A stretch of DNA of 64,000 nt from Eutypella sp. D-1 (GCA_023313575.1 JAJTTP010000006.1:2658280-2722279), one strand, 5' to 3'. Positions 31,692 to 45,079 are shown, counted from the first letter of the stretch. Made by a program: numbers and translations. The notes: generated by a model not told the origin, from the sequence alone.

Positions 31692-31862
31692 CTAGCACGG
31701 CTGGGTAACGGGGACGCCGTTGTTGTAGCAGAGCTGTATGCCGTTCTGGCACGGGCTGCAGGGCCCCTGGCGGGCGACGAGCTCGGGCTCGGCCTCGGCG
31801 GCGGGCATGGCCGCCGCGAAGGCAGCGGAGAGGGCGACGGCGACGATCGAGAAGAACTTCAT
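31692..31862 (-). CDS. Small secreted cysteine-containing protein (effector-like)
   Basis: The ATG at 31862 gives a 56-residue protein. Residues 1-18 form a clear signal peptide (MKFFSIVAVALSAAFAAA), followed by an acidic/alanine pro-segment and a basic site (VAR, residue 31). The mature end would be about 25 residues with four cysteines at 35, 38, 45 and 56, two of them in CSPC. The longer frame upstream would put extra residues before the signal peptide and is less likely. The gene lies alone in a gene-poor region, like many fungal effectors. I do not recognise a family, and function is inferred only from size, signal peptide and cysteines. Confidence 0.65.
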   Translation of the reverse strand: MKFFSIVAVALSAAFAAAMPAAEAEPELVARQGPCSPCQNGIQLCYNNGVPVTQPC

Positions 31863-34800
31863 TTTTGACGTTGAAGAAATTGGTTGTCTATCTAGGTAAG
31901 GGAGGCACATTGTCAGCTTATGGGGTTTCGAAGCTCTGGGCCTCTGGCGGTTTGTGGAGAAGGGGAAGGAAGTCTCACATTGAACAGGAGGGAAGTTCTA
32001 GATGTGGTTCTTTGTGGTTGAGGGCTGAAGGGCAGGTGCTAGATGGTGAACTCAAATGGCAGGTAGGCGGATGATCATTGCGGCCTTTTATAGACTTCAG
32101 TCGCCAGCGCCCTTGAGTCTTACTCGGTATAGTCATGCCATGCCCAGCCAGCTCATCGATTAGGAACTCCTCAGACCTATCCGATGCCGGCAGCGATGCC
32201 CTGCCACGGTGTGCAACGGCGACGATATCTTCGTTCCCGGTAAGCCGTTGAAAGGCCCAGGCTGGGCTTGGCCCTGCTTGCTGGCTCGATTGCTTGGCCC
32301 CTCGGTGAGCTCCACCTCACTCTTAGGGCCATTCCTTCGCGCAATCCTTACACCTTTAGCCGACCGGAGAAGGAAGTGATCCGCGTTTTATGGGGCTTAG
32401 ATCTTATCTGATCCTCCTGCAGGCAAGGGGCCGCCGCTCTAAGATCTTATCAGATTATCTGATGACCAGGTGCGCGGCCGTAAAGAGTTGTTGGATGGTA
32501 CTACAGTATATGAGTTGTTTAGATAAATAGCGTTCTGGTAAGAAGCACTATTTAAATTCCAGAGATGTTGCCATCGCGAGAAAATGTTGTCATATATACC
32601 ATGTATGGGGTGACATTCATGGAAGGCAATTATTCTGCGAGCGACGATGTTATTCGACTTTCTTGAACACAATATATATGTAGTCGGAATCCTGAAGTAC
32701 TTCCTGCACATGCAATACCTTTTGGCTTCTTGATTTGTGCAGATTATGTGAGAGTGATATAGAATAGTTTATACAAAGGATTGGGCGTCCCGTATACATG
32801 ACCTACTTCGGGCCTAGGCAAAACATCTGGTGGGCCACTCAGAAAAATATTCGAATCCTAGATCCTACATGTAACAACCGTATGATCTTGACGGACCAAG
32901 AAAGAGTCTTAGGACATAGAAAGACTAGTGATTACCATGTATAGTCTTCCCATCAGTCGGGACCTTGATGTGAATTCTAAGATATGTCATGGCCACCCGT
33001 AGCCAGGCGCGCCATCCTCCAGGCCCGCCGGTTTTCATTAGATGTCAGCACTAAACTGCAAGGCGTCTTCTCAGGAGCCACTCCGTTAGCTGCCAATGAG
33101 GTGGCGTGAGGGCTTTTTAGATCTTGTAGGGAGTACAGATACGGCTCTAATGATTCCTTGATGAGTAGTAGTGCCTCGTAAAACGGGATAGAATTTGTTT
33201 CTAGGACCTCGAAGATATGATGAGTTCCAAAATAGCTTCTCTCGCATTGAGACTGATATAAACACCCAAAGCCCTATAAATTACATCGCCGCTACTTATG
33301 GGCTCCATAATAAACTGCTGGACAGCAAATTCCAGGAGAAACTTTGCTCTGCCGCAGCCCTGGCAACCTACAGCTGAGAGGCTTGAGCTGAGCATCTAGC
33401 TGCTCCACTCGAGACCCCGGATCACCGTTTCCATGGAAAACTAGTCCTAGTCTCCTGCGCGAATACAGGGGATATCTCGTAGCGTGGCGGTCTTGATTCG
33501 GAAGGAACTCTATCCAAGACTTTTACACCCCACACCATACTCGCACCCGCTCTAACGTCCAGCCAGTGGCCGTCAAAAAGACCCCAGGAGACGTCGTCCA
33601 GGCCTGTCGAGCTTGGTTTACCCAACGGGTTCTCCCGGTCCCTCTCCGATCTCGTTCGAGCAGTATCAGGGTTCCAAGGAACGATGGCGCTCGTCCGCTG
33701 GCGCTACCCCCCATCGCAGGATAGTCCGGGGCCTCTCTGGCTGACAGGAGGTTATAGCATCGGATAGTTTTCATGCACCACCTCCTAATCTAAACCCTAA
33801 AATGGAGATAATAGAAGGGCATGTTTGCCGGTCCCCTGTCGGCTCTCGGGACAAAATCTTCAGAGGTATCCGGCACGATGAGGCGACAAGCCCCTTCCTA
33901 CCTGCCAAGCCTTGCCTTGAGGCGCGACTAGGTTGGGTGCTGCCCCGGTTGATAACCTTATCTTGTATGTCCGTCCAGAGCTTTATGCTGTTTCGGACCC
34001 AAGACAGATGTTGGGTATGAATCCTTCTGCGTCATAGTCCGCAAGCGCAAAGATGTGCTAAGGAATTCCATAGGTGCGCATGCCGACATTACGTCGCGTA
34101 TGATCAATAGCGGCGTCGGCCCTCTACGCCTCAGAGTAGCCTCGTGTCCTGAGAAGGTATCCTGGGCTTATATCTTGTGCATGAATCGATGGTACATCCC
34201 CCGGGTCGGCTCGAAACTGTAATGGTCTTCCCTAGTAGTGGTAGGTGTATCGGGTGCTATCTCTCTTGTGTCACTTATAAAGAAAGGCGGCCCGTGTGCA
34301 CTTGCAGTGTTCACAGAAGTGACCCGGAAGTTGTCTCTTCGAAAACCCAGCTCCGGACATGCTCGCGGGACGGGACCTGTCAGGGATGTTTCTTGGCCAC
34401 GGTACAGCATATCGCAGCATAGATATGGCGCCGCGACGTCAGCGACCTCTTCGGCGACGGCACATGGTTTGTTTCCCGTTAGCGGAGAATGTGAACAATA
34501 TTCACCACCGTGTCTTACGTATGTGAGGCCCAATCTTCAGGCATGCTTGTATGTAGTGTTATCGATACAGGTAGTTAAAGTAAATACGGCAGCCGGGACC
34601 CGCCCAAACGGATCCTTGAACGAGTTCCCTATATTCCGCGAAGAGCCGGTCATTAAATGACTGCATGAAGAGCTATAGTAGGTTTTGCGACGGGGAGGTA
34701 TCTGAGCTTAGCAAGACGAGCCCTTATTTTTGTGATTTCATATAGTCACGTCATCGTGACCCGATACACTCTGATCAGAGAGTGAACGGCCTTAGCGTCG

Positions 34801-35701
34801 GGGTGCCCAACACGGGGGGTTCAACCTAAATGTTGGAGTCCATTGACCTTCCCCGGGTCCAGGACATTTCATGATAAGACGGTTACGATCGCGGCGAGTG
34901 AGTCTCATGTGACTGCTGGCCATATCGCTGATGCCACTCACTGTACACCACAGGTATGTGACCGACCCCTGTTCTGGGATCGCTGTAGCACATGTAATCT
35001 GCGGCAATGCCACGTGAGACACACGCAGGGCTTATGTAGACCAACACCTACCTGTAAGTCCAGGGTGTAGGGGCGATTTTGACAGTTCGAAGCATTACAC
35101 TCAGGTCCCAGCGCCCTCATTTCTCTGCGTGATATCACAGTGTCACGGTGAATTGTGTCGCGGTAACGGTGACGTCGCACCGCCGAGATTAGACTGACCG
35201 GCCCGTAGACTTAGACTCTCTCATTAGAAGCAACGATGCCAAAGAAGTAATGACGATGTCAAGGAGAAATGTAGTGAAGCGGACACCACGGTAGTGACGG
35301 GATTTATGATCATTTGTGCATATGTATTAGGCTCTCGAACTTTATCATGGCTACTCGTGTGCTGTCTGTGATAGCATTGCCAAGGAATTGGTTTTTATTT
35401 CCGCGAAGCTACGACTGCATTATCTTGGTAGGTTAACAGTGTAACCTTATTAAATTATGATAGCTGTCATCTCACCACGAGCAATCTTCCCGTGTATGGG
35501 TCCTCCATGATACCATATCGCAGCATCATTGCAACGTGTGACTCCCTGTCACGATTTGTCGTGTTGTAAAAAGCAAGAGTTGCCATGGACTGACAAGCTG
35601 TCACCAAAGATTGAAGTGATTTCACTTTTTGGCCCTCATTGCCATTCACGTTCCCCAAAACATAGATTACGCATCCATCGTCCCCTCAGTCGTAACCCAC
35701 G
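31863..35701. other. Gene-poor region, no supported gene
   Basis: Open frames up to ~140 codons exist (for example 34238-34660) but overlap each other on both strands and show no family resemblance, signal peptide or splice structure I trust. The base composition is ordinary, with no sign of heavy RIP. It may contain old, unrecognisable gene or repeat remains. Confidence 0.45.
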
Positions 35702-36291
35702 TTAGTAACCCGTGGAGAATTGTTCGAGATGAAGTCTGTAAGTGCCGGCATTGCTGTTGATGTTGAGCGAGTCGCCCATGACGCCGTTGGCAGAGCTGTG
35801 GGCGACGCAGTCGTTAAGCAGCGGGGAAGTCAAGTAGTCGGCGACCCAATCGGCCGTGCGGTTGAGGGGCCACTGGACGTATCTAACGGCACAGAAGCGG
35901 GCACCACAGCTTCCCTCACGCCACGACAGGCACAGACCCGAACGCAGACGGAAGACCTCGTTACCGTGCCTGCGGACCGCATCGATCACCTTGCGGCAAT
36001 CGGATACGGTGGCGTTGGAAGACTTCGCGTGTAAGAAGTCATGTTAGCAAGAGTTTCCTTGTCACATCATCACGAGAATGTCCAGGCTGGTGATAGAAAT
36101 GGTGTGTTTAGAGGGAGGGGGCTTACGCCGTGGCAGGTGAAGGCATCACGCTTCTGGATGCCGGAGAGGGACTCGTTAGAAGCGAGCTCCCCAGTTTCCA
36201 CGGTTTGCTGCAACGGGCTCGCAGTAGAAGTGTCGTTGAAGACAGTAGCCACAAGGGCGACGACGGTTGCGATGGCGGTGGTGTACTTCAT
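35702..36291 (-). CDS. Secreted six-cysteine protein (effector-like), two exons
   Basis: Exons 36291-36127 and 36022-35702, joined across a 104-bp intron in phase 0 (donor GTAAGC, TTGCTAACAT branch string, acceptor GAAG), give 161 residues. The N-terminus is a signal peptide (MKYTTAIATVVALVATVF), and a KR site at 47-48 looks like a Kex2 cleavage site, so the mature protein probably starts DAFTC. Cysteines lie at 53, 64, 86, 94, 99 and 127, an even number that fits disulphide pairing. The spacing (TC...DC...LCLSW...GSC...) recalls Ecp2/Hce2-type fungal secreted proteins, but the match is too weak to assign. A role outside the cell is inferred. The phase-0 junction joins without residue changes and neither exon has an internal stop. 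Confidence 0.7.
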
Positions 36292-37713
36292 CTTCAATCA
36301 CTTCCAGGCTTGCGTATGGAGAACTACCGAATGGGCCAGGGATACAGGTAGTAGGAACGAAAGGGGAAAAGAATTGAAGGACGAAATGTCTCAGAGAGGG
36401 GTTGCCTATGGGAGTAATATTGATAAGCCCCGAGAAACGAGGAGGAACATTCAAGCTTCCGAATAGAATTTATGAAGCAGTTACGGGGTACACCAGGAAC
36501 ATTTTGTAGTAGGTGAGGTGAGAGGGGTGAAAGAATTGCAGTTGCGACAGGAATGAGATGAGATGACCTCAGGATGAAACGAAGTTGGGATATGACCTCG
36601 GGAAGGAACGAGGTAATAATGCAACCAACCTACCCATATACCGGCAGACCGGCAACTGGAAGGGTACTCCTAGGTGTAGATAAGCCAGTCATACAGGCAA
36701 GCCCGGGCAGATTCCAGGTTGGAAGTCGGAACTGGAAAATTCAAGGTCGTTCCTGACTTTCTAACATACCTAGGTACCTAAGATGTATGTGAGGTCTTAT
36801 TTTCCTTTATACCTTAGGTAGATTAAATAGCTGAATTAACATCAAATTGAAGTGAACTCCATCTCAGACTTAAATCTCCCTTATACAGCTTACCTGCATG
36901 GGACGTAGGCAAGTGACATTTTGATAGTGATATTGATCTTATGTGATTTGAGAGGCCCGTGGACCCGACTCATACTTAATCAAGACTTCGGCCACTGTTC
37001 TAACTTTCTAGGTTGCTTTCATGGTTCTATCTCTGCATACTGGTGACGGGTAACAGGTAACGGGTGACGGTGTAAAGCAGGCTTTTCTCCCGTATGCAGT
37101 TATGCTACGGAAGCTGTCGGGCAAACCTATCCGTCACCGACGCCCAAACCCCACCGTGCCCAAGCTTCGAACGGACATATGTGACCATCAAAGAGACTAA
37201 GGTAAACGGCTAATGTGTGGGCTACACGAAAGGAAATGCTTATGCCCGAGACAAGTGATTATTGGTATGGTCGGGGATATGCTCATGTTTGCCGTTGCCT
37301 ACCTAGGTAGTCACCGTTACACTTATATACACGTCAAATCTGTGAAAAGAGCGCGTCCACCTCATTAAATTTCGATGGACAAGTCTCTCCTCTCTTGTAT
37401 ATCAAGTACGACTGGATTTAATCTGAGTAGTCGCCCATCCAGATTTGATGGTGTGAACTTGAGAAGTGGAATATATATGCTTGAGTGCCCACAAGACAGC
37501 TTAGGTGGGGCCAGCAGTGCGATGCATTCGATTCATCTCATTTATATTAGAGGGTGCGGCCGCCTGCAGCAAGTGATACGACGTCGTGTGTGAAGGTACA
37601 ACATGCCTATGATAGACATACAGGTGACAGGAAAGTCTCCCAAGAGATTGAAGATGTATCGGTATGTTGCATCTATAGTTGATACGCACGAGACACTCAC
37701 ACGAACAGGGAAG
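36292..37713. other. Intergenic, no supported gene
   Basis: The left edge should be the promoter of the six-cysteine secreted protein. A TACCTAGGTACCTAAG-type motif occurs near 36766-36782. No coding signal is seen. Confidence 0.5.
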
Positions 37714-38531
37714 TCAATATCTCCATGGCAACAGCAACACTAAGTACAGCCCCATTCGGGTGGCTTTCGTTGCCTCCGCTATACTTGTTTTTTCGGACAC
37801 CGTGCTTGGATCGACCGCCCGAATGCAAGTCATCTGTGCCGAAGGGTTCCCCCCCTCACTGTCCCCATAGACCACCGTTTGGATAGGCGTCACTTGCTCC
37901 ATCCAGTCAATGATAGGTCCCAGTCCGCAATCGTCGGTCTAGTACAGATTTTTATGTTAGTACACCACGAGGAAGCAGGACAAGACTGTAAGATTTGAAG
38001 GCAACTGACGCTTTCACTCGGAAACGAAGTTGCGACGGAAATCTTTTCCAAGTTTCTCGCAAGAGCCATTATCCTTTCCAAACCGGAGGTTCATCGCGCG
38101 CTCCCGCAGTGCGTCTAGGCAGCCTCCCTCGATAGTCGAACAGGTACTGTCGGCATCCAAGCCGATCCCAGTGAGGCCATGGAATAGTGCCGCGCAAGCC
38201 CTTCGGGTCGTAGAAAGATGACGGGTGTACCCAAGAGGAAGCCAGTTTCGAAAACGCGCCGGCTAGCATTGCTACTGTCCCCGTGCTCATCCATTCCCTG
38301 AACCCAGATAAAGCCGGCGAAGGCGCCGAGATCGTCATCTGCCGTGATGGGAGCTATCCCTACGTTCATGAAGGCGCTATTGGCGACAATGCATTCATTT
38401 CCGGCCGTGTTGTCCTTCGTTGGACAGTCGACATCGGCATATCCGACGGACGTGCCAACTACATCGTAGATCGCTGGCACATCCCTAAACGATAGCTCCA
38501 AGTTGTTGACTGCTACACAGTATCTAGCCAT
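37714..38531 (-). pseudogene. Candidate protein gene with a probable frameshift
   Basis: The ATG at 38531 has a strong context (ACCATGG) and follows a pyrimidine tract. Its frame reads protein-like for about 100 residues, including NTAGNECIVANSAF and GDSSNASRRVFETGFLLGT. The likely continuation (STCSTIEGGCLDALRERAMN, then GSCEKLGKDFRRNF) is in another frame from about 38200 to 38014, and I find no splice pair that connects them. A further exon-like segment, 37935-37714, follows a good branch site and acceptor (GTACTAACAT ... TAG) and begins TDDCGLGPIIDW. So this is either a gene with one indel or a structure I cannot resolve. No signal peptide is visible, and I do not recognise the family. 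It lies between effector-like genes. Confidence 0.4.
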
Positions 38532-41500
38532 GGTGCTGAAGAAAAGAAAAGAAAAGGTTTATGTTTTGGGGCAATTGGGAAAATGATGCATGATAGAAGT
38601 GTCAGGAGTGATGGGGTGAATTAAGGCTCATGGCTTCTCTTTGCTATGCGAAATTCACCTGCACCCAGATATGGACAAGCTATGTGAATATCTTACCGGG
38701 GCACCCGAAGGACAGATTGCTGCGACTTTCATCTCTTACATTGCTGGAATACCGCATGGTCACATATAATAGACACGTACTGCCTGGCTCAAAGATGACG
38801 GACAGTATGACGGTTGGTTAGCGCTCTGTCGCGTTCGACTTCGCTCGTACAATTGCGGTGGTTTAGACTCCTGAGTCGTATGCCAAAAACCCCCATGATA
38901 TTTCAATCTCGCAGATTCCCAAATGGTACCCTCCTGTATGTTATGGCCATCGGATATGTGATCAAGTGGCTGTTTGCCCCCGTGAGACCCTCAAAGCAGC
39001 TGGCAGTTCTGCACCCGAGTAACATAGCCATAGCTGAAGCTTCTGGGTCGATCGGCTCCACGACAAGTCCTGCGCCCCCGCGCCCCGGCTCGCTCCGGCT
39101 GCGATAATGTCGACTACGATCAGGTATACTTCGACGAGGGCCTGACGCTATCATGTATGACCCGAGTCAGATGACAAAGGTACTTGAGTGAGCGGGCCCA
39201 GATCTCAGCTCCATCTGTACAATATCACAGCCTAGATAGCGTAAGTATGATATCGCGAGACAAGCTGCGCGTTCTATCAACACTGGCGTTTGAATAAACA
39301 GTGACCTCGCCGCCGACCGGGGTAAGCCATGTCGAGGAGTCCAACCCCGGATCGCAGCAAGACCGGCCGCGGGTAGGCGCGGCAGCAGCAGCTCGCTGGT
39401 GAACCCCGACTTCGTCAATACGGCCGAGAGTATCTTCTGCCGCATAGGTGACAAGACCACGTGCCCAGTATCAGTTGTCGGCGCGACCGCCGCCGACGAC
39501 GACGGCGCCTGCTTTAAAGTAGAGGCCGTCATCCCCGGAGGGACAAGGGGGCGGCGCCGCTAGTGTCATTGTCAGGGCCGCTGCTATTATCTCCTGAGGG
39601 ATTACTATGCACTGGCGCCCTGGGCGGCAACGTGAAGAGATAACCTCAATAATGGTCGAACAAAGTTCCTGTGTCCCCTCTGGTGCTGCGTAGGTGTTGA
39701 GACGTATTGCGTCCCGGAGTCTGTCTATCTATAACTCCCTATTGAGTATCGACTACGGATCGGGATTATCTAAGCAAGGCGGGACGGGAAACCCCGGGAC
39801 TAGCTCCGGGGGTCACGCATTACTCACTACTCCAGGTGGACCTGTATAGGAAGTTAAGCAGTTCGAACGTTTGACTTCTAAAACAGCGCCGAGCTGAACG
39901 CGACAGCCAATCTTTGACGTGATTGATTGGCGGGGAGTATCCCGCACCAAAGTTTTGATACCACCCGTACGGAGCCGGAGCAGCTTCCAGTTTACATACA
40001 TAGATACATACTCCATGTGGTCTAATGTACGTATTATCCGGAACGGATACCTAAGTAAACGATGTCACACAGAGCACACGCAGGGTCCAGCTTGCCCAGG
40101 AGGTCCAGAACAGGCGCCAAGCGCTGATCCGACATCTGCATTCCCTTTTTGTGGGCACAACGAAAATCTTCAAAATCTCATAACTACCACTTGCCGGTTT
40201 TTGCGCCCTTTTTCTTTTGGGTGTTTGGGGGGTTTTTGCGCAAGGGACCGAAATATGGACCTCGAAATCTGCATGCATGCGGCACGATGTTACCCCATCA
40301 GCCATGCTGCTGTGGCGGCGTTTTCTGCTAGCTGTTTACAGTGTGCAGTATAGCTGATCAACCGTAGACAGTTAGGGTAGGCTCGCTTAATCAGGAATTA
40401 CCTAACTAAATGGATACGGAGTATGCTAATAAGTCGAGTATCAACCAAGGTTACTTTCGAATTCGGAAGAATGGGTGAATATGTAGTTCGCCTTCTCTCC
40501 TACGGCAACCCAACAACTCTTCCCGTAGGTAGCATGTGCTTCGCGTTGATCTTCTGACCATTCGAAGTCCATCACTGCGAGAACGATACCTATGCAGCTG
40601 AAATCTATATTGCTGCAGCCGCCGCAACTATTCGGTAGCCGATTATACTACCCCAATAATGTGTCTGCAATTGGGCAAGCGTATTAGGCAGGTATAGCTT
40701 TAGCCCTCAGCCCCCGCTATCTGGTCGGTTATATCCCTCTCCTCGTGGCATATGGGAACGTCACATTCGCATGCCAGAACCCATGAGGCGGGGGAAAAAC
40801 CTGCTGGGAGTTTGGGGCGGGAGTTGGAATAGACCTAGAACGGGGTGTCGGCCGGAGCTATTTGTATGTTGGGACGGAGGCAAGAGAGCGGGGGCTTTGG
40901 GGTTAAGGGTATTGGGAAGTAAGCAAATAGGTTGAGGTAGTTGGCAATTTGGCTGGTAAGTGTAGGCCGAATCTAGGGAGAAAAGTTGATACCAATGCAA
41001 GACATGCTCCACGGATGCGGGATGGCAATCCCTAGCATATTACCTCAGATTCGGAGAACAGGAAACATTCACCACACAACAGGCATGTTTGCTCTTCAGC
41101 ACACCCGCCCGCTGCAGGCTGCTTGGCTGCCACATGGCTCGACGCCACCCCGCCCGCCCATCCTTCCAAGCTGAACAGAGTAATGGCACAACGGATCAGC
41201 CTCGGGGAGGACGCCGCATTCTGCCCATTTGCGCACATACATACTTTCCCAGCGGGGTACCAGACGTGATAAGACTACTACATATGTAGTTGCACGGGTG
41301 TGCGCACGTCCTACCATCGATGACGATTTCCGTTCCTTGTAACGTCCGCGCAGGTTGAGTTCGTGATAAGCGGACGAAATGAGGATGGTAGATGGTAGCG
41401 TAAATCGTTCCTGTTCTGGCAATCCCTGCCGCGTATGTATGTAGCACTATGTTTAACGATTTCGCCCATCCGCCTGTTCGAGACGAGTTCTGAGGATCGA

Positions 41501-44500
41501 GCGAGATTTCTTTCTTTTGTTGTATTGTTAAGAGCAAGCCAAGCATTTGTCACATGTACATACCTGTCAATCAGTCAATTTGCCATCCACTTTGCCTTAC
41601 TTGAGGTCTTCTTGCTACCCTACGGAAAGACCGATCGAACTAGACCCCAGCCAGTAGCCTAGGTGGTCGATCAATATCCTTCGGTGGTAGTTATGACCTA
41701 AACTACTAAGGCACATGTATGAATGCCAAGTTCATCTAAAAATGCGTGCCAGAAGCTTGTCAAATCGTCAAGTGGCAGAGTGGCTTGTTTGTATCTAGAT
41801 GTGGCTGAAGAGGAGAGAGGATGCAATCCCTTTTAGAGGATCAAAGCTGGCAAACTGCCTAACGTCGCACATATAATTCGCTCCACTCCTATAAAAGTTG
41901 ATGTCTCGTTTCTGTCATGGGTGGTACATGGTTTGCCCAAAGAGCAAGTGCCTAGGTAGATATACCATGCAGCCATGGGAGTTGGAGATGACCGAAGCCT
42001 GCTTTTCGTTGTTAGAAACCCCTTGCGATGACTTTGCGTTCATCATATCTTCCGCACTTCACATAGCGATAGTCTGGACCTGAAGCAGCAGCCTAGTCTA
42101 CTAGGCATGCACTATCTAAGGTTAGAATACGTACCTGTAGCTTGATACTCATTAGGTAGTAGGATGTAGCCCGTACCCGATCTGTCGGAACACACCGTTA
42201 GGGGATTGGGTGGGTTGCCTTTATTAGCCTTTGCATGAGTACGCATTTTTAGGATCTAACTTACTAAACTTATTAACTTCGGTAAAATATACATACAATG
42301 ATTTAAGGGGTAGAAAGTCGGGCGATGCTGCAGTTGTTCGCATACGATGCTTCCACCACACATATGCACATATACATGCGTATTTCGCATTTACGATCGT
42401 ATACAAAGCGAGTACGAAGTAATTACGAGGAACGGAGAATTGAATCTCTTTCAGTTCTCCGCTCGGGCCTTTTCCGTCATCGTTCAGAATGGCAGGCTGG
42501 GCGCGGGCTTGGGATGCGGCGCAATACTGTAGGCGGGCGGGAGGGGACGACAAATGCTGGCCCAACACACTCGCCATCTGCCCATCTTGCATCGGGCGGC
42601 GGTCCCTGACAGGCAAGGTACAAAAAGCCTTCCGATAACCGTTTGGGCCAATACGAAGAGGCCTCCCCAAGCCTCCCCTGTTTCTCTATTTTCCAGATCG
42701 GGGTTAGAGCGCATTAGAACCATCTTTCAATCGAACCCTGGCCCATGTCCAGCTAGATCTTAAAGCGGTCAAGCCTCTCCCAACAGCCAGCTTTCACATG
42801 CTCTAGACGCTCGCTCTCTCTACTTACTAAATAAGTACATATTTTGAGACGACGCGATTGCGGCCTCGTCGCTCCAGACCTGGAGTAATCGCGAAAACGG
42901 CAAAATGGCACTTTGAGAGAGAGAGAAATGTACTAGGAAACTGGGTAGGATAGCACGTGTTTGCTAATAACTACTACAAGCTAGCATATGTTAGACTGTC
43001 GCTCCCTGCTGGATCTATAAGTTATCGCAGGTAGGTACTATGGTGTACATAGTATAGAAGAAAGAGAGAGCGGGGGAAGTAGAAGATGAGGGGGTTAGGT
43101 TGGTTGTAAGGGAGGATTTCGAACCAATCGAAACATTTTCGCATTTGTCCGCATTCAGCCCGCAACTTTGCCCAGCCCGCCGGTTCGTTCCACCGTCTCT
43201 ACGGGACGAGATGGCACGAAGCGAGCTTGCGCGGGATTAGCCTTTGCTTGGTAGACCGGTTGATGCTGCTCCTGTTACATAGAGACGATGAAAGTGGTCA
43301 GTCACATGGAGTTTCTAACACCATAGCGAAAGGCCAGCCCTAAAAGTTTATTTGCGCCAAAATGGATCGAACCAGCCACGGCGTAGATCCTGATACTGTA
43401 TGTGTCAAAAGACACACCGAATAAGTGTGCACATAGCCGTTCGAGAGCAGTCGCGAAAATGAGCGGGAAAAAAAAAAACGTGTTGTCCTGGGACCACAAG
43501 TCATTCGAATCCATATGAGATGATAAGATTTCAACCTCGCGGGCATTAGCTAATACAGGGTCCAGAACACACCACTACAGCACTGACCAGAGGATAGCCC
43601 CTGACGGGCTGATAGACCCAACCTTGAACATGCAGGTTCCTGCAAAAGGTCAAAGCAGAAGTTTGGCAAGCGCCCCCCCGGGACCGTTAGCGGGGTGGGT
43701 CCCTGGAGGTCGTGTACTAAGTGTGTATGTACATATGTACTTCTATGCATGTATCAACTTCCTGTGGTCTTGAGGTCTATTGCGACATACTACGTACCTG
43801 CCTGTTACATCTCCAGGGCTCTTTACCAGGTAGGATATTTACCTACGTATGAACGGTAGATAGACATTGGATGATTGGACACGAAATGGGACACGACATG
43901 TCTACAAACTTATGCAAGACATGCTTGCTGCTAGTTATATATACTTAAGTAGGTAATATGAAGTTCACCGAATTGAGAAAAGATCGTGTAACTCCTAAAT
44001 TGATAAAGTGATGCGAATCAGCAGCTACCCGACTACCCAATGTACTACATGTATGTAGCGCAGGTTCTCGTTTGGTCTGTTCTCTCCTGAAAGGTACACT
44101 AAACTCGAGTATCTGTACTAGAGAACTAGTATAGTTCTGGAACCCACTTCTACCCCATACTGTGATTAAGTGGAGGACGAGGTAATTCAATTTGCATTGG
44201 CTGTCCACTGTAGTCCCACCAATATGTCTCCACAGATACTTCCAATCAAGGTACTCATCTCTCCCCTGGATAATACCCTTTACGGTATGTGTCTACTTAG
44301 GTAGGTATACCGGCAGATCAAGTACCCTAATTCATACTTTCTAGAGACTTTCCAGAGGATCTCACAATATCAAACCTTCTTCGTATCTACAACCCAGTAA
44401 TAGACGGGAGTGCTCTCTTTTCATCTTGCAAGGTACCAAGGTCTGGCTCTTGCCTGTCTTTCTCTCCAAGCTCTCTCTCACTTTTCTCTCCTGTCAGTCC

Positions 44501-44969
44501 TTAATCACTTTCAAACATTCATTGACTCAATGGAGCAAAATTAAACCTACTCTTTATTCACTCCTTAACCACCTAAACCACCTAGATAGATATAACCGAG
44601 ATATAACTACCTACTCGAGGTTTGATCAATCAATTATAGAAGGCAAAGAGAAGACCAGGACAAGGTTTCATCACTCACTCAAAGAACACGAAAGAACGAC
44701 GCCAACAAACTCTTTCTTGTGCGTTGCGGAAGGAGAAGAAGAAGAAAAAAAAGGAAAAGAAAAAGAAGGCCCATTATCGCCTAATCCCTAGTTCTGGTTG
44801 GTCGAGTCCGTCTATTGTGACATCTCGGTAGAAGGAAACGCTGGGACAAGAGAGCGGAGAAAGCGCCATTCAAAACCATTCAAAGCCATTGTTAACATTG
44901 CACCTGTGCGCTGCTGGGCCTTACCGGTCCATTTATGAGCGGCTTGATACCTTCCCGGGATTGACCGAG
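38532..44969. other. Gene-poor region, no supported gene
   Basis: About 6.4 kb without a convincing gene. Frames at 38903-39560 (-), 42224-42670 (-) and 44426-44791 (+) are open but lack family resemblance; the last lies in the probable 5' leader of the following gene. TACCTAAGTA/GGTAGGTA-type motifs are frequent (about 43028, 43790-43850, 43945 and 44298). No strong RIP-type composition is seen. Confidence 0.45.
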
Positions 44970-45079
44970 GTAAGTCGGTGCTTCCAGAGATGTTTCCATG
45001 ATCCCGATCTACTAGATCTACTCGATCTATTCCTTGATATACTCCTCTTCGTTCCTGTCACCTAACTGATCTCTTCCAG
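44970..45079 (+). other. Probable 5'-UTR intron
   Basis: GTAAGT at 44970 and CTAACTGATCTCTTCCAG ending at 45079 give a 110-bp interval with consensus donor, branch site and acceptor. It lies 187 bp upstream of the next start codon, with no matching coding frame, so it most likely interrupts the leader of the small membrane protein gene. Confidence 0.55.

Noticed and set aside
34168..34660. Overlapping frames of 121 and 140 codons on opposite strands
   Set aside because: Neither resembles a known family nor has a signal peptide or a supported start; overlap suggests chance.
38903..39560. Possible minus-strand gene with frames of 83-121 codons and one alternative frame interrupted by a stop
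   Set aside because: Protein-like runs exist in two competing frames, but no family, start or splice pattern decides between them.
42224..42670. 148-codon minus-strand frame
   Set aside because: Not protein-like in composition and without any motif; probably chance.
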